A stretch of 64,000 nucleotides of DNA from Bacillus thuringiensis (GTDB lineage Bacteria > Bacillota > Bacilli > Bacillales > Bacillaceae_G): assembly GCF_001182785.1 (NCBI RefSeq), contig NZ_CP012100.1, forward strand, positions 186,001 to 250,000, written 5' to 3'. Shown piece after piece: positions 35,314-44,310 of this stretch. A program made the position numbers and the translations under genes. Below the pieces are notes generated by a model that was not told the origin of the DNA, searched no databases, and saw nothing but the letters and a program-made list of their open reading frames with translations. Each line of letters starts with the position of its first letter. Position 1 is the first letter of the stretch.

Positions 35314-35558
35314 AAAGTCTTCTCCTTGTAAATTGTAGATTTTACTGTTAATAAAGGCCACTATACTAGTGTAGTGGGAGAATTGTACATATATACGTAT
35401 AGGATAGAAGGAAGTATTAAAATAAAAAGTAGGGTAAACTTTAAATTTTTGAACTCTTTTTTTTAGGTAATCTAACTTTAAATATTGTTCTTATCACATT
35501 ACTTTTAGCAGAAATCACTCCATTATTACTGTTCGACTATATTTTTAGGATTACAATT
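35314..35558. repeat. Upstream region of the acyltransferase, copy A of a triplicated segment
   Basis: The block CTATACTAGTGTAG (near-perfect palindrome, around 35370) with flanking TGTTAATAAA and GGAGAATTGTACATAT recurs, diverged, near 35880 and 36130. It appears that the promoter region of the acyltransferase was duplicated twice. Confidence 0.6.
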
Positions 35559-35590
35559 AATAGACAATCTAAGTAATAAATTTGTTCCAC
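35559..35590 (+). repeat. Interspersed 32-bp repeat, copy 2
   Basis: AATAGACAATCTAAGTAAT followed by AAATTTGTTCCAC, nearly identical to 19621-19653 and 36417-36448. Confidence 0.55.
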
Positions 35591-35749
35591 AGTTACCAAA
35601 AATTAAACCATTGTGCCCCAATTGAATATCAAAACACACTAATAACTTAGTCTTTTTCTTTTTGTCTACTAAAAAGGGGTAAGACCCCCTCACAATCAAG
35701 CCAAGAAAAGCAAATACACAAAACAAGAAAATTTGCATCTCCAAATTAT

Positions 35750-35834
35750 GTTATCATTAAACAAAAATGTCCAAATATAACTGTTATAGCCGCTAGTCCT
35801 CATTTGATTCTAATTCGTTTATTCTCTTACTCAT
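35750..35834 (-). pseudogene. Second acyltransferase-3 start fragment
   Basis: MSKRINELES, then after a frameshift GLAAITVIFGHF, repeats the start of the acyltransferase at 35.3 kb. Only the first ~28 codons remain. Its upstream DNA (to about 36003) repeats that of the first copy. Confidence 0.65.
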
Positions 35835-36416
35835 AAGGTGTTCTCCTTGTAAATTATAGCTTTTGTTATTAATATAGATGACTATACTAGTGTAGTGAGT
35901 GAAGTAAATATATTTTTGTTTACTTTTCTTTAAACTTCCGATATAAACACTACAGAAAATTGTGGATCTTTTAAAAGCATTTTTCATATTTATGCATAAA
36001 TTATAGAATAAATATAGAAAGAAAAAAGAAATTTTATCTAAAAATTTTTTAAAGATTTTATTAAATTTATTGACTCATATAAACATATTTACGTATTTTA
36101 AAAGTTATTTTGCCGTTAATAAAAATCACCATACTAGCGCAGTTGGAGAATTGTACATATTGTGCTTATGTTTCGTTACATTCCTGATATAAACAGTACA
36201 TAGTCAATCTGTGTATCTTTTGAAGAAAATTTTCGTATTTAATTAAGCATAAATTATAAAATAATAATCGTTAAAAATTTGTATTGTCTTTTAGAAAGCA
36301 CTTTAAAACTGTTTTCTAAACCCTTGTTATAGTCTGTCTGACTCATATTAAACTTATAAATAGACTTGTTAGTAACTTTTCATGCTAATTATTCCTTTCT
36401 TCATGCTGTAATACTT
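35835..36416. repeat. Copies B and C of the triplicated upstream segment
   Basis: Copy B (about 35842-36003) repeats TGTAAATTATAGCTTTTG-type sequence with CTATACTAGTGTAG. Copy C (about 36100-36265) has CCATACTAGCGCAG with GGAGAATTGTACATAT, then CCTGATATAAACAGTACA. B and C also share a tail ending in GCATAAATTATA. No gene in this interval. Confidence 0.55.
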
Positions 36417-36448
36417 AATAGAAAACCTAAGTAATAAGGTTGTTCCAC
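36417..36448 (+). repeat. Interspersed 32-bp repeat, copy 3
   Basis: AATAGAAAACCTAAGTAAT followed by AAGGTTGTTCCAC, ending about 58 bp upstream of the class B PBP start. Confidence 0.55.
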
Positions 36449-36505
36449 ATTTACAAAAAAAATAATTAACTATAAGATGAAATAGGCTACATAAGGGAGG
36501 GTTAT

Positions 36506-38251
36506 ATGTTACATACAAAAAGATGGAGATTTTTTGCGGTTCTTTCCATTGTAGGTTTGATTTTACTAATTTTATTAAAAATCAACTTCATTTCAATTAC
36601 TATCGCAACTTCTTCAGCTGAAAGAGGAAAGATTTTTGATCAAAATGGTGTAATACTAGCTACAAATAAGAAAGTTAAGTCTCTATATTGCACTTCTAAT
36701 GATGAAAAGCTATCGAAACAAGATACATCAAACACATTAGCTTTTTTCAATCAATTTTCAAAAGTATTTCAACATGACATTTCGGCAGAGGACATAAAAT
36801 CACAATTACAGCAATCTTGTAAAAAGCAAACTATGAATGATATACCGTTATACTCTGATATAACTGAGAATGAACTTACATTCATAAACAAAAACAAACC
36901 CAATAATGTAATAATTAAAGATGAATGGATTCGATATTATCCTAAACACGAAATTGGTTCACAGGTAGTTGGGTATGTAGAAAATGACCTTAATTCAAAG
37001 CATATGCTTGTTGGAAAAAGTGGGATTGAGCTGCAATATGAAAATGATTTAAAAGGAAAATCAGGAAAAACTCTTATTTTTAAGATTGGTAATAAAAACT
37101 TCTTCTGGAACATTCAAAACGTACAAAAAGGAAAAGATGTCCGGCTAACCCTAGACTCTAAATTGCAGCAAAAAGCAGAAGAAGCATTAAGATCGCAAAT
37201 TAAGAAAACACCTGATGCTAAAGCTGGTTATGTTGTAGTCACCGATGTAAAAACTGGCGCAATTTTAACTATGGCCAACTCGGCAGTATTTAATCCAAAT
37301 ACACATGTATCATCTAAAAATGAAAACTTTAAATCACTTTCGCAAAATAAAGCAATTCGAAAATTAAAGTATGGTGAATCTTATGTAAATATGGCTTCGA
37401 CTATAAAACCACTCACTATTTTGATTGGATTAAACGAAAAGCTTTTTCAACCTGAAGATACTTATTTAGATAAAGGGACTTTTCAGTATGATAATCAAAA
37501 TAACATTACGAATGCACCTGGAACGCCAACAGGTGAGATTACACCTAGACAAGCTATCATTAATTCATCTAACACATTTATGACAGCAAAAGTAGCTCTG
37601 CCCTTATTTAATCAAAATAATGGAAATATAGAAAAAGTGGCACATATATGGACAGATTATTTAATGCAATTTGGCCTGCGTTCTAAAACCGGGATTGATT
37701 TGCCCTTTGAAGAAGACGGACAATATGAATTGCATCCATCTAATAAATTTGAAAATGGGATTTCTGCTTTATTAAATGCCTCTTGGGGAGGAAATGAAGT
37801 GCATACTCCTCTTCAACTCGCTCAATATGCAGCAACTTTGGCAAGTAAAGGTGATAAATACAAACCTCAAATTGTAGGTGCTACTATTGGTCAAGACGGT
37901 AAGGAAACAAAAAAGTTTAAACCAATTTTAGAAAGTTCAAACCGTTATCCTATGGAATTTTGGCGTGTCGTACAAGGTGGAATGAGTCAAAATATAGAAG
38001 AGATTAAAAATTTACCTTTTCATGTCGCAGGTAAAACGGGTAGTACAGGTTCCCCCAATGAGCAAGAAAGAATGATAAATCATTCTCTTTTCATTGCTTA
38101 TGCTCCTACTGAAGATCCACAAATTGCCGTTTCTGTCGTTATTCCTGGTAGTAATTCAGAAAAGAACATTGCCGCTCTCGTTACATCAGAAATTTTAGAG
38201 TACTGGAATACTCTTCAAAAAGAGAATAAAAACAAAGAGGAAGGTTCATAA
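36506..38251 (+). CDS. Class B penicillin-binding protein (possible PbpP-like sensor)
   Basis: 581 aa. A single membrane helix (about 7-25) is followed by a non-catalytic N-terminal region starting with SSAERGKIFDQNG, the class B dimerisation segment, and then the transpeptidase domain with STIK, SSN and KTGST motifs. In B. thuringiensis a class B PBP (PbpP) senses beta-lactams to activate the ECF factor SigP. Here the gene converges on an ECF sigma/anti-sigma pair, sharing a terminator with it, so a sensing role is plausible. RBS GGGAGG 6 nt from ATG. Could instead be an ordinary transpeptidase partner for the SEDS protein. Confidence 0.85.
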   Translation: MLHTKRWRFFAVLSIVGLILLILLKINFISITIATSSAERGKIFDQNGVILATNKKVKSLYCTSNDEKLSKQDTSNTLAFFNQFSKVFQHDISAEDIKSQLQQSCKKQTMNDIPLYSDITENELTFINKNKPNNVIIKDEWIRYYPKHEIGSQVVGYVENDLNSKHMLVGKSGIELQYENDLKGKSGKTLIFKIGNKNFFWNIQNVQKGKDVRLTLDSKLQQKAEEALRSQIKKTPDAKAGYVVVTDVKTGAILTMANSAVFNPNTHVSSKNENFKSLSQNKAIRKLKYGESYVNMASTIKPLTILIGLNEKLFQPEDTYLDKGTFQYDNQNNITNAPGTPTGEITPRQAIINSSNTFMTAKVALPLFNQNNGNIEKVAHIWTDYLMQFGLRSKTGIDLPFEEDGQYELHPSNKFENGISALLNASWGGNEVHTPLQLAQYAATLASKGDKYKPQIVGATIGQDGKETKKFKPILESSNRYPMEFWRVVQGGMSQNIEEIKNLPFHVAGKTGSTGSPNEQERMINHSLFIAYAPTEDPQIAVSVVIPGSNSEKNIAALVTSEILEYWNTLQKENKNKEEGS

Positions 38252-38270
38252 AAGTGAACCTTCCTCTTTT
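38234..38270. terminator. Shared bidirectional terminator
   Basis: AAAGAGGAAGGTTCA and TGAACCTTCCTCTTT form a perfect 15-bp stem whose loop holds the PBP stop codon. It also abuts the stop of the convergent anti-sigma gene. Confidence 0.9.
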
Positions 38271-39099
38271 ACCATATAGAATCTATATTTATTATTTTCC
38301 ATATACCTTCATTATTCTTTTCGAACATAAATGAATATTTAATATCAGTTAAAACGTACTTTTTTTGTACATATCCAGTAGTATCACCGTTAATAGTCGA
38401 TATTTTTATATATCTATCATTTTGCACTTTTTCCGGGATCCAAGCTTTTACCATTTCATTAGATACTTCATATAAAACTTTTGATTCTCGTTTTGGTTCA
38501 GCTAAAATTTTCGTTTTGTTTCCAGTAACAGTTGCATGTATATAGTGTTCTTGCTTTGATTGATTACTTTCTGTCATTCCACTTGGCACTTTGTAAACTT
38601 TCTTCTTATCATTTACAAATTCTCCCCCCATTGCAAGGGCAACTTGCAACTCATGAAAAATATCTTCATCAAACTTCAATTCATCCTTCTTATAACTCTT
38701 CCCTTTAAATAGAACTTCATCATTTAACGCTTTATACAGGTCATTTTCATTTTTTGAATTTGTGCTTTGATATAAATCATTCATAAATTGTTTTAATGAT
38801 GGATCTTGAGCAGATTCATCTTTTGTTTTAGGGTTAATTTGAGTACTACTTTCTACCGGTGATTTATTATCATCCGGCCAAGGTTGTTGAACAATAAAAA
38901 ATAACATTGTACAAACCAACACAACTACAACAGGCAATACTTTTTTACGAAATGGTCTCTTATTTGCTACAGAATCCACTTCACTATTTTGATATACCGA
39001 TTGCTTTATTTTATAAATAAATTCTTCTTCATCTTTCCGATGCTCCATTGGGCCTTTTTTCAATTTACTATACCAGTCAGGATTTTTTTTACTGTTCAT
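38269..39099 (-). CDS. RsiP-like membrane anti-sigma factor
   Basis: 276 aa from ATG 39099, with GGGGAGGG 8 nt upstream. A cytoplasmic N-terminal ~55 residues (NPDWYSKLKKGPMEHR) should bind the sigma factor, one helix spans the membrane (about 52-70), and an extracytoplasmic domain follows. The start overlaps the sigma gene by 11 nt. The layout fits RsiV/RsiP-class anti-sigma factors that are cleaved by regulated proteolysis; RsiP controls SigP in B. cereus and B. thuringiensis. The RsiP identity is inferred from length, layout and the neighbouring beta-lactam-related genes. Confidence 0.7.
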   Translation of the reverse strand: MNSKKNPDWYSKLKKGPMEHRKDEEEFIYKIKQSVYQNSEVDSVANKRPFRKKVLPVVVVLVCTMLFFIVQQPWPDDNKSPVESSTQINPKTKDESAQDPSLKQFMNDLYQSTNSKNENDLYKALNDEVLFKGKSYKKDELKFDEDIFHELQVALAMGGEFVNDKKKVYKVPSGMTESNQSKQEHYIHATVTGNKTKILAEPKRESKVLYEVSNEMVKAWIPEKVQNDRYIKISTINGDTTGYVQKKYVLTDIKYSFMFEKNNEGIWKIINIDSIW

Positions 39100-39622
39100 C
39101 ACTACTACCCTCCCCTATTAGTTTTGAAACTTTACTTCTTGCTCGGCTTAATCTAGATTTGACTGTTCCAATTGATACTCCTAATGTTTCAGCCATTTCT
39201 TCATATGATAATTCATATTTTGCGTCCAATATAATTATTTCACGGTGCTTTTTAGGTAGTTTTAATACAACCTTCCACACCTCATTCATCTCTTCTTGGT
39301 TAAAAAATTCTTGTTCTGCTGACAGGGATTGCTTATCGTCACTAAAAAATCCTATTAAAGATATCCTTTTAAAATAAGAGGATTTCAAATAGTTTATTGC
39401 CGTATTTCTTGTGATTTTTAATATCCACGTTTTAATAGATGACTCCTTTCGAAATGAATTCCAATTTTTAAACACCTTTATAAATACATCTTGCGTGATA
39501 TCATCTGATAAATGTGGATCTTTCGTAATAATAAATGAATAATTCCATACATCTTGCCAATAGTCTTTTATAACATAGTCCAGCTCATCATGATTACACT
39601 TTTCAATAAACGTCTGTTCCAT
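39089..39622 (-). CDS. ECF sigma factor, SigP-like
   Basis: 177 aa from ATG 39622 with GAGGTG upstream. Region 2 is DYWQDVWNYSFIITKDPHLS followed by DDITQDVFIKVFKNWNSFR; region 4 is LPKKHREIIILDAKYELSYE followed by the HTH MAETLGVSIGTVKSRLSRAR. It is translationally coupled to a membrane anti-sigma factor. Proximity to a class B PBP, a beta-lactamase remnant and PBP1A suggests the SigP system that induces beta-lactamases in the B. cereus group. ECF sigma factor is certain; SigP is a likely name only. Confidence 0.85.
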   Translation of the reverse strand: MEQTFIEKCNHDELDYVIKDYWQDVWNYSFIITKDPHLSDDITQDVFIKVFKNWNSFRKESSIKTWILKITRNTAINYLKSSYFKRISLIGFFSDDKQSLSAEQEFFNQEEMNEVWKVVLKLPKKHREIIILDAKYELSYEEMAETLGVSIGTVKSRLSRARSKVSKLIGEGSSDEQ

Positions 39623-39706
39623 TTTCACACCTCAAACTTATTTGAATAAACATAAAAACTGCCCTCACTTTTATTATGGTTTCAATATATAGACAAGATA
39701 CAAGTT

Positions 39707-39931
39707 TCATTTGTTCCCTTGTTTATTTTTTATATTACCATTGTAATTAACGCCAATGGACAGTATAAAGTACACACTATGAATAGATATAAAGACAAAT
39801 TTAATTAAAGACAAGAATATCATTGACATAAGCTGACGCGTTATGATTTTCATTCGTTCTCTTCCCCACTCACTTTTTCGAGATAAATGGTTTATGATTG
39901 CATAGAAAGATAAGAAAAAAAACGCTATCAT
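39707..39931 (-). pseudogene. Membrane-protein fragment, unrecognised
   Basis: About 74 codons with two hydrophobic segments (MIAFFFLSFYAIINHLS and a second near the C-terminus). There is no ribosome binding site. Its upstream side is cut by the IS6-type transposase remnant, so it looks like the surviving C-terminal part of a membrane protein. Confidence 0.35.
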
Positions 39932-40286
39932 TTCTCATACCATGATTATGCGTTGGTTTCATCAGTATGGACCTAAATTGGACAAACAAATTCGTCATCA
40001 CCTGCAGCAAAACAATGATCTTTGGAAAGTTGATGAAACATATATAAAAGTTAAAGGACAATGGCTGTACCTGTACCGTGCTGTTGATTCGAAAGGAAGC
40101 ACAATCGATTTTTGTCTAAGCAAAACAAGAGACCAAAAGGCTGCAAAGCACTTTTTCAAGAAAGCTTTGCGGTCTTTTTATGTTTCAAAGCCACGTGTGA
40201 TAACAATCGATAAGAATCCAGCTTATCCTATAGCAATTAAACAGTTAAAAAAAGAAAAAAGCATCCGCTACGAATGCTTTCTCTAA
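39915..40286 (+). pseudogene. IS6-family transposase, central remnant
   Basis: AIISHTMIMRWFHQYGPKLD continues to WKVDETYIKVKGQW (first catalytic Asp) and VITIDKNPAYPIAI (second Asp), then ends prematurely in KSIRYECFL before the catalytic Glu. It lacks the first ~50 and last ~80 residues. It may be the remainder of the element whose N-terminus is at 33.5 kb, or a separate copy. Confidence 0.8.
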
Positions 40287-40381
40287 AATATAACATAAGG
40301 TCTTCTTAACTGTTTTTGTAAATAATTTCGCCTTATAGGCAGAATCTCTTCCGCACCCCTAATAGTCTAAAATGTTTTTTA

Positions 40382-40575
40382 TCAAACAATAATTTCGCCA
40401 TTTGTTTGAATTATATACTTATACCAATGAAACAAATCTTTTTTGTATCGTTTAATTGATCCATTACTTTCATTATCACGATTAACATAAATCATTCCAA
40501 TCAATTTTTTCATTTCTAATTCAGTCTGTGAGCGTACTTGGTAAGTATTAAATTTTTTATTATGACTAAAAAATC
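40382..40575 (-). pseudogene. Chimeric remnant: DeoR segment fused to GH1 phosphoglucosidase C-terminus
   Basis: The minus strand reads TYQVRSQTELEMKKLIGM, nearly the same as residues ~68-86 of the DeoR protein at 29.3 kb (and about 80% identical in DNA). It passes directly into YVNRDNESNGSIKRYKKDLF and WYKYIIQTNGEIIV, the typical C-terminus of GH1 6-phospho-beta-glucosidases. A deletion apparently fused a regulator to the end of a sugar-hydrolase gene. Confidence 0.6.
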
Positions 40576-40600
40576 AGGTCCACTTATTTGTGTCCTTAAA

Positions 40601-40650
40601 AATAATCATCTTTGAAAAATCAATAAATGATTTTTTCAAAGATGATTATT
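40601..40650 (-). terminator. Terminator of the bceAB-lipoprotein operon
   Basis: AATAATCATCTTTGAAAAA pairs with the mirrored arm at 40627-40650 in a long stem around a short loop, just after the lipoprotein gene. Confidence 0.75.
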
Positions 40651-40674
40651 ACGTTCTAAACTTTTTCTACTCTT

Positions 40675-41418
40675 TTATTTTTCTTTAATATTTACAAATT
40701 CAACGGCTCCCTTACCCTCAGTACCTAAAGCCGTATTCAATTTATTTATTTCCTTTATTAATTCTGGTTCTTTCCCCTGATTGACTAAATTAAGATTCCC
40801 AAAAGATTTATTAAAAGATAGAAATTGTCTTGTTTTTTCTTTCCCATTTATTTCTTTAAATAAAGTATCATCTACAATTAATAAAATCACATTGGATCCA
40901 CCACGGTATGGCGCTAGCCATACATCACCTTCGTATTGAGTTCTCACTTTTTTATCATCATATATTATTTCTTTTAAGTCCTTATATTCTTTATTTCCAA
41001 ATAAGATAGTTTCACCTTTTTTTGATTTTGGTAATGAATCCACAGGATCTGAAGATATGTCCCCCTGATTATTATCTCTTTCAAGTATAAGCCCCTTTTT
41101 GACCATTTTTTCAGCAGTTGTTCTACTAATAAATAGTAAATTACTAGTAGCAGTATCCATAGAATCCCCAAATTTAGTCGGTAGCTTTATGTCAAGCTTA
41201 TTATTATCTATAGTCCCTTCTTTTAATTTATATAAGTCTTGTGAGGTTGTTATATCTTTGTATGAGTCAATTATAGAATTTCTTGTTTGTTCATTTAACT
41301 GCTCTACCTCTATTGAAAGACCATTTGCTGGAGAGTCTTTTGTACCAAATAATGAACATGCTCCTAACATGGTAATCGAAATACTAGCTACTATTAATAA
41401 TCCAATTCTTTTTTTCAA
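40675..41418 (-). CDS. Lipoprotein linked to the BceAB transporter
   Basis: 247 aa. The N-terminus has a lipobox (ISITMLGAC) so the mature protein is anchored outside the membrane at Cys ~21. TTG start with AAGGAG 7 nt upstream. It follows the BceB-type permease by 32 nt, so it belongs to that operon. No family recognised. The second BceAB set in the window lacks such a partner. It may help sense or sequester the peptide antibiotic; this is inference. Confidence 0.75.
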   Translation of the reverse strand: MKKRIGLLIVASISITMLGACSLFGTKDSPANGLSIEVEQLNEQTRNSIIDSYKDITTSQDLYKLKEGTIDNNKLDIKLPTKFGDSMDTATSNLLFISRTTAEKMVKKGLILERDNNQGDISSDPVDSLPKSKKGETILFGNKEYKDLKEIIYDDKKVRTQYEGDVWLAPYRGGSNVILLIVDDTLFKEINGKEKTRQFLSFNKSFGNLNLVNQGKEPELIKEINKLNTALGTEGKGAVEFVNIKEK

Positions 41419-41450
41419 TCTATATTCTCCTTCTTTTAATTATATTTAAA

Positions 41451-43421
41451 TTAAAAAATCGTTTTATACATTTTTTTCAAGTATTGAGATCGAACAAAGT
41501 AAAAGTATATAATTTGCAAAACTAAGAAACAAATTAATACCATAACTGAACTACCCAAGACTGAAAAATCGGCTAACTCTTGTAAGGCCATAAAAGCTAC
41601 TGCACTATGTGTAATTGCTGTTACAATGGGTAAAAAGAATAGTAATGCAAGTTGACGTGACACAATTTTCTTTAATTCAGGTTTACTTAAACCAACTTTT
41701 GCTATCATTTTATATTGTTGCTGATTTCGTTCTAAGTCTGTGTATAATCGGAAATATAAAAAGCTTGCGGCAAACGTAAAGAAAACAATCCCTATTAATA
41801 CACTCATAATGGATGCAAGTCCAAAACCTTGTTTCATCATTAACCATGTAGAGATTAAAGAAGAAAAATTATATTGTACGTTATATATTACAGGCTCATG
41901 TATACCCTCATTATCTTTCTGAAGAGTAGTCACAATTTTTTCAGCAACATTTTTTGTTTTCTCCCAATCTTTCACAATAAAACCATTAATAGTGGATTCA
42001 CCACGGTCATTATCTGGATCCACTATCATTTGATCATATTTAGCATCTGGTACAATAATTAACGTTATGATTTTATCTTGTAATTCTTTCGGAGTGATTA
42101 TTTTATTTATATGAATATTTTGATTTATATTTCTATACAACAATTGAAAGTTATTTTGATTCGATTTTGTATTTGCGAATTTTCTTGCAGGTATGACAAG
42201 ACTATCATTTTCATCTTTTAAGCTTTCTTTTTCAAAACCAAATACATTAGCTAACTTATTATAATCACTTATTTTTATAACGCTTAATAATACATTACTG
42301 TTATAAAGAGTATCTGGAATTTGTTTTATTGAATAAGCTACTTGTTTGAATTTAAACCCACCATTATTCAGTTCGCTTTCAATTATTTTTAGATGTTCTT
42401 TTTCTAACTGGTTATTCTTATGAGACTGATAAGAAAATGCAAAAGGGCTATCCGATTCAGCCATGGAAGAATTACCCAACCCCATACAAGTCCCTACTGC
42501 CGTGAAAGAAACGGCAGATATAATAGTGACCATAAAAAACATTTTTGCATTATCTTTTAATTGATACACTAAATCTGAGATGGTTAGTATGTTTGTTTTC
42601 TTAAAGAAAATATTTTCCCTTTTCTTTAATACACGTAACACATACACACTGAGCTGTGTAAACAAGAAGTACGTCCCAAGTACAACAAAGCTCACCCCTG
42701 TCGCCATCATGAATAATACATATTTCATATCCTTGTATTGAATTGCATTAACACTATGGAATACAGCCGTATATCCTAATCCAATACAAATAAGTGCGAA
42801 TAAAGACAGCCAAAAGGATGATTTGGGTTCAGGCTTTGGCTTTTCTTCTGCTTTTATTAATTCTACTAATTGCTCTACATTTACTAGTCGAGAAGTGAAA
42901 AGTGAAATAAATAAAAATAATAAGAAGAAAGCTCCAAATGTTATTCCAATTGCTTTAAAGGGCATGTAAAATGGGAGTCCTTTATCAATCATTAGCAGAT
43001 TGTTGCTCATAATTAAGATAAACTTAGAGAACGCCATTCCAATTGTAATTCCTGTTAAAATTGAAGCGATACCAATTATTATATTTTCAATGAATACTAA
43101 TTTGTTCAATTGTGAACGTGACATCCCATGTAGCATTAGAATTCCAAAATCTTTTTTTCTTGTTTTTAAAAATGCACTTACAGAATATAGGATAAAGAAG
43201 AATGAGAAGAAAAATATTAACCCCTGCGATATCTGTAATCCTGACTTTGCAAATGTATTGATTGTTACACTGGCAGCAAGATCGCCTTGTAAATTAGGAT
43301 GAAGTGCAAGTAATGCATAAGTAAAGAAAATCATAATAGCAAACGTACTACTAAAAAAATGAGCCAAATATGTTCTTTTACTACGAATAACGTTATTAAA
43401 TGCGAACTGTCGAAAAGTCAT
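41451..43421 (-). CDS. BceB-type antimicrobial-peptide ABC permease, set 1
   Basis: 656 aa from ATG 43421 (MTFRQFAFNNVIRSKRTYLA), with AGGAGG 8 nt upstream; an ATG two codons earlier is too close. Ten membrane segments, with a large extracellular loop of about 200 residues between helices 7 and 8, the BceB hallmark for peptide-antibiotic sensing. BceAB frees undecaprenyl-pyrophosphate/lipid II from antibiotics such as bacitracin and signals to BceS. Start overlaps the end of the ATPase gene by 26 nt. Confidence 0.9.
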   Translation of the reverse strand: MTFRQFAFNNVIRSKRTYLAHFFSSTFAIMIFFTYALLALHPNLQGDLAASVTINTFAKSGLQISQGLIFFFSFFFILYSVSAFLKTRKKDFGILMLHGMSRSQLNKLVFIENIIIGIASILTGITIGMAFSKFILIMSNNLLMIDKGLPFYMPFKAIGITFGAFFLLFLFISLFTSRLVNVEQLVELIKAEEKPKPEPKSSFWLSLFALICIGLGYTAVFHSVNAIQYKDMKYVLFMMATGVSFVVLGTYFLFTQLSVYVLRVLKKRENIFFKKTNILTISDLVYQLKDNAKMFFMVTIISAVSFTAVGTCMGLGNSSMAESDSPFAFSYQSHKNNQLEKEHLKIIESELNNGGFKFKQVAYSIKQIPDTLYNSNVLLSVIKISDYNKLANVFGFEKESLKDENDSLVIPARKFANTKSNQNNFQLLYRNINQNIHINKIITPKELQDKIITLIIVPDAKYDQMIVDPDNDRGESTINGFIVKDWEKTKNVAEKIVTTLQKDNEGIHEPVIYNVQYNFSSLISTWLMMKQGFGLASIMSVLIGIVFFTFAASFLYFRLYTDLERNQQQYKMIAKVGLSKPELKKIVSRQLALLFFLPIVTAITHSAVAFMALQELADFSVLGSSVMVLICFLVLQIIYFYFVRSQYLKKMYKTIF

Positions 43422-44166
43422 TTGCATTTCCTCCTAATAATGCTAAAACCTCTAGAATTTTTTGATAGAATACTTTGCGATTATCTCCACAATAAATCTC
43501 ATTGTATAACTGTCCATCTTTGATAAACACAATTCGATCACAATAACTTGCAGCCATTGCATCATGTGTCACTAACATCATCGTTGTGTTATTTTCTTTA
43601 TTAAGCTTTGTCAATAATTCCATCACATCACTAGCAGATTTTGAATCCAGATTTCCTGTAGGCTCATCTGCAAGTAATAATTTCGGATTATGAATAGTAG
43701 CACGTGCGATTGCAGTTCTTTGTGCCTGCCCACCAGAAATTTCATACGTACGTTTATCTAATATTTCAGTTATCCCTAGTTTTTTAGCAATAGCTTCTAC
43801 TTTCCCTTCCATTTCTCTAGGACTGACACCATCAAGCGTAAGTGGAAGAACAATATTTTCTTTCACTGTCAATGTATTAAGGAGATTAAATGATTGAAAA
43901 ACAAACCCTAATTCTCGTCTTCGAAATAAAGACAGCTGATTTGGAGATAACAGATATGGATTTTCTCCATGAATTAATACTTCTCCTGATGTTGGAGCAT
44001 CTATAGTAGACACCATATTTAATAGCGTTGTTTTACCACTCCCAGATGGTCCCATAATTCCTACAAATTCACCTTTGTTTATTTTTAAATCAATATGGGA
44101 TAATGCTGTATAAGAAATTTTCCCAGGATAAACCTTCCCTAAATCTGAAACATGTAGTATCTCCAC
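43396..44166 (-). CDS. BceA-type ABC ATPase, set 1
   Basis: 256 aa from GTG 44166 (VEILHVSDLGKVYPGK), because GAAGGTG lies 8 nt upstream; an ATG six codons earlier is the alternative and would overlap this site. Walker A MGPSGSGKTT, signature ISGGQAQRTAIARA, Walker B LLLADEPTGNLD, switch His VTHDA. Coupled to BceB by overlap. A BceR-type dyad lies about 90 bp upstream, so the TCS encoded just before probably induces it. Confidence 0.9.
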   Translation of the reverse strand: MEILHVSDLGKVYPGKISYTALSHIDLKINKGEFVGIMGPSGSGKTTLLNMVSTIDAPTSGEVLIHGENPYLLSPNQLSLFRRRELGFVFQSFNLLNTLTVKENIVLPLTLDGVSPREMEGKVEAIAKKLGITEILDKRTYEISGGQAQRTAIARATIHNPKLLLADEPTGNLDSKSASDVMELLTKLNKENNTTMMLVTHDAMAASYCDRIVFIKDGQLYNEIYCGDNRKVFYQKILEVLALLGGNANDFSTVRI

Positions 44167-44253
44167 AAGTATTTCACCTTCCATTTCTCTTTTCGATACA
44201 TGAAGTGTAACCTATATATAGTATGTCTCATATCGATTTCCCTAACAGTTATC

Positions 44254-44267
44254 TAACAAGTTTGTAA
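44254..44267. promoter_or_regulatory. BceR-type binding site
   Basis: TAACAAGTTTGTAA fits TnACA-N4-TGTAA, the dyad recognised by BceR-like response regulators, exactly. It lies in the promoter region of the bceAB genes. Another TAACA half lies about 10 bp away. Confidence 0.6.
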
Positions 44268-44280
44268 GATTCAAAAGAAA

Positions 44281-44310
44281 AACCGATGAAAAGTATATCT
44301 TTCATCGGTT
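44281..44310. terminator. Terminator after the sensor kinase
   Basis: AACCGATGAAA and TTTCATCGGTT pair around an 8-nt loop overlapping the kinase stop codon. It separates the TCS from bceAB transcription. Confidence 0.75.

Noticed and set aside
35526..35744. 72-codon minus-strand ORF
   Set aside because: No ribosome binding site or family similarity, and it overlaps the 32-bp interspersed repeat.
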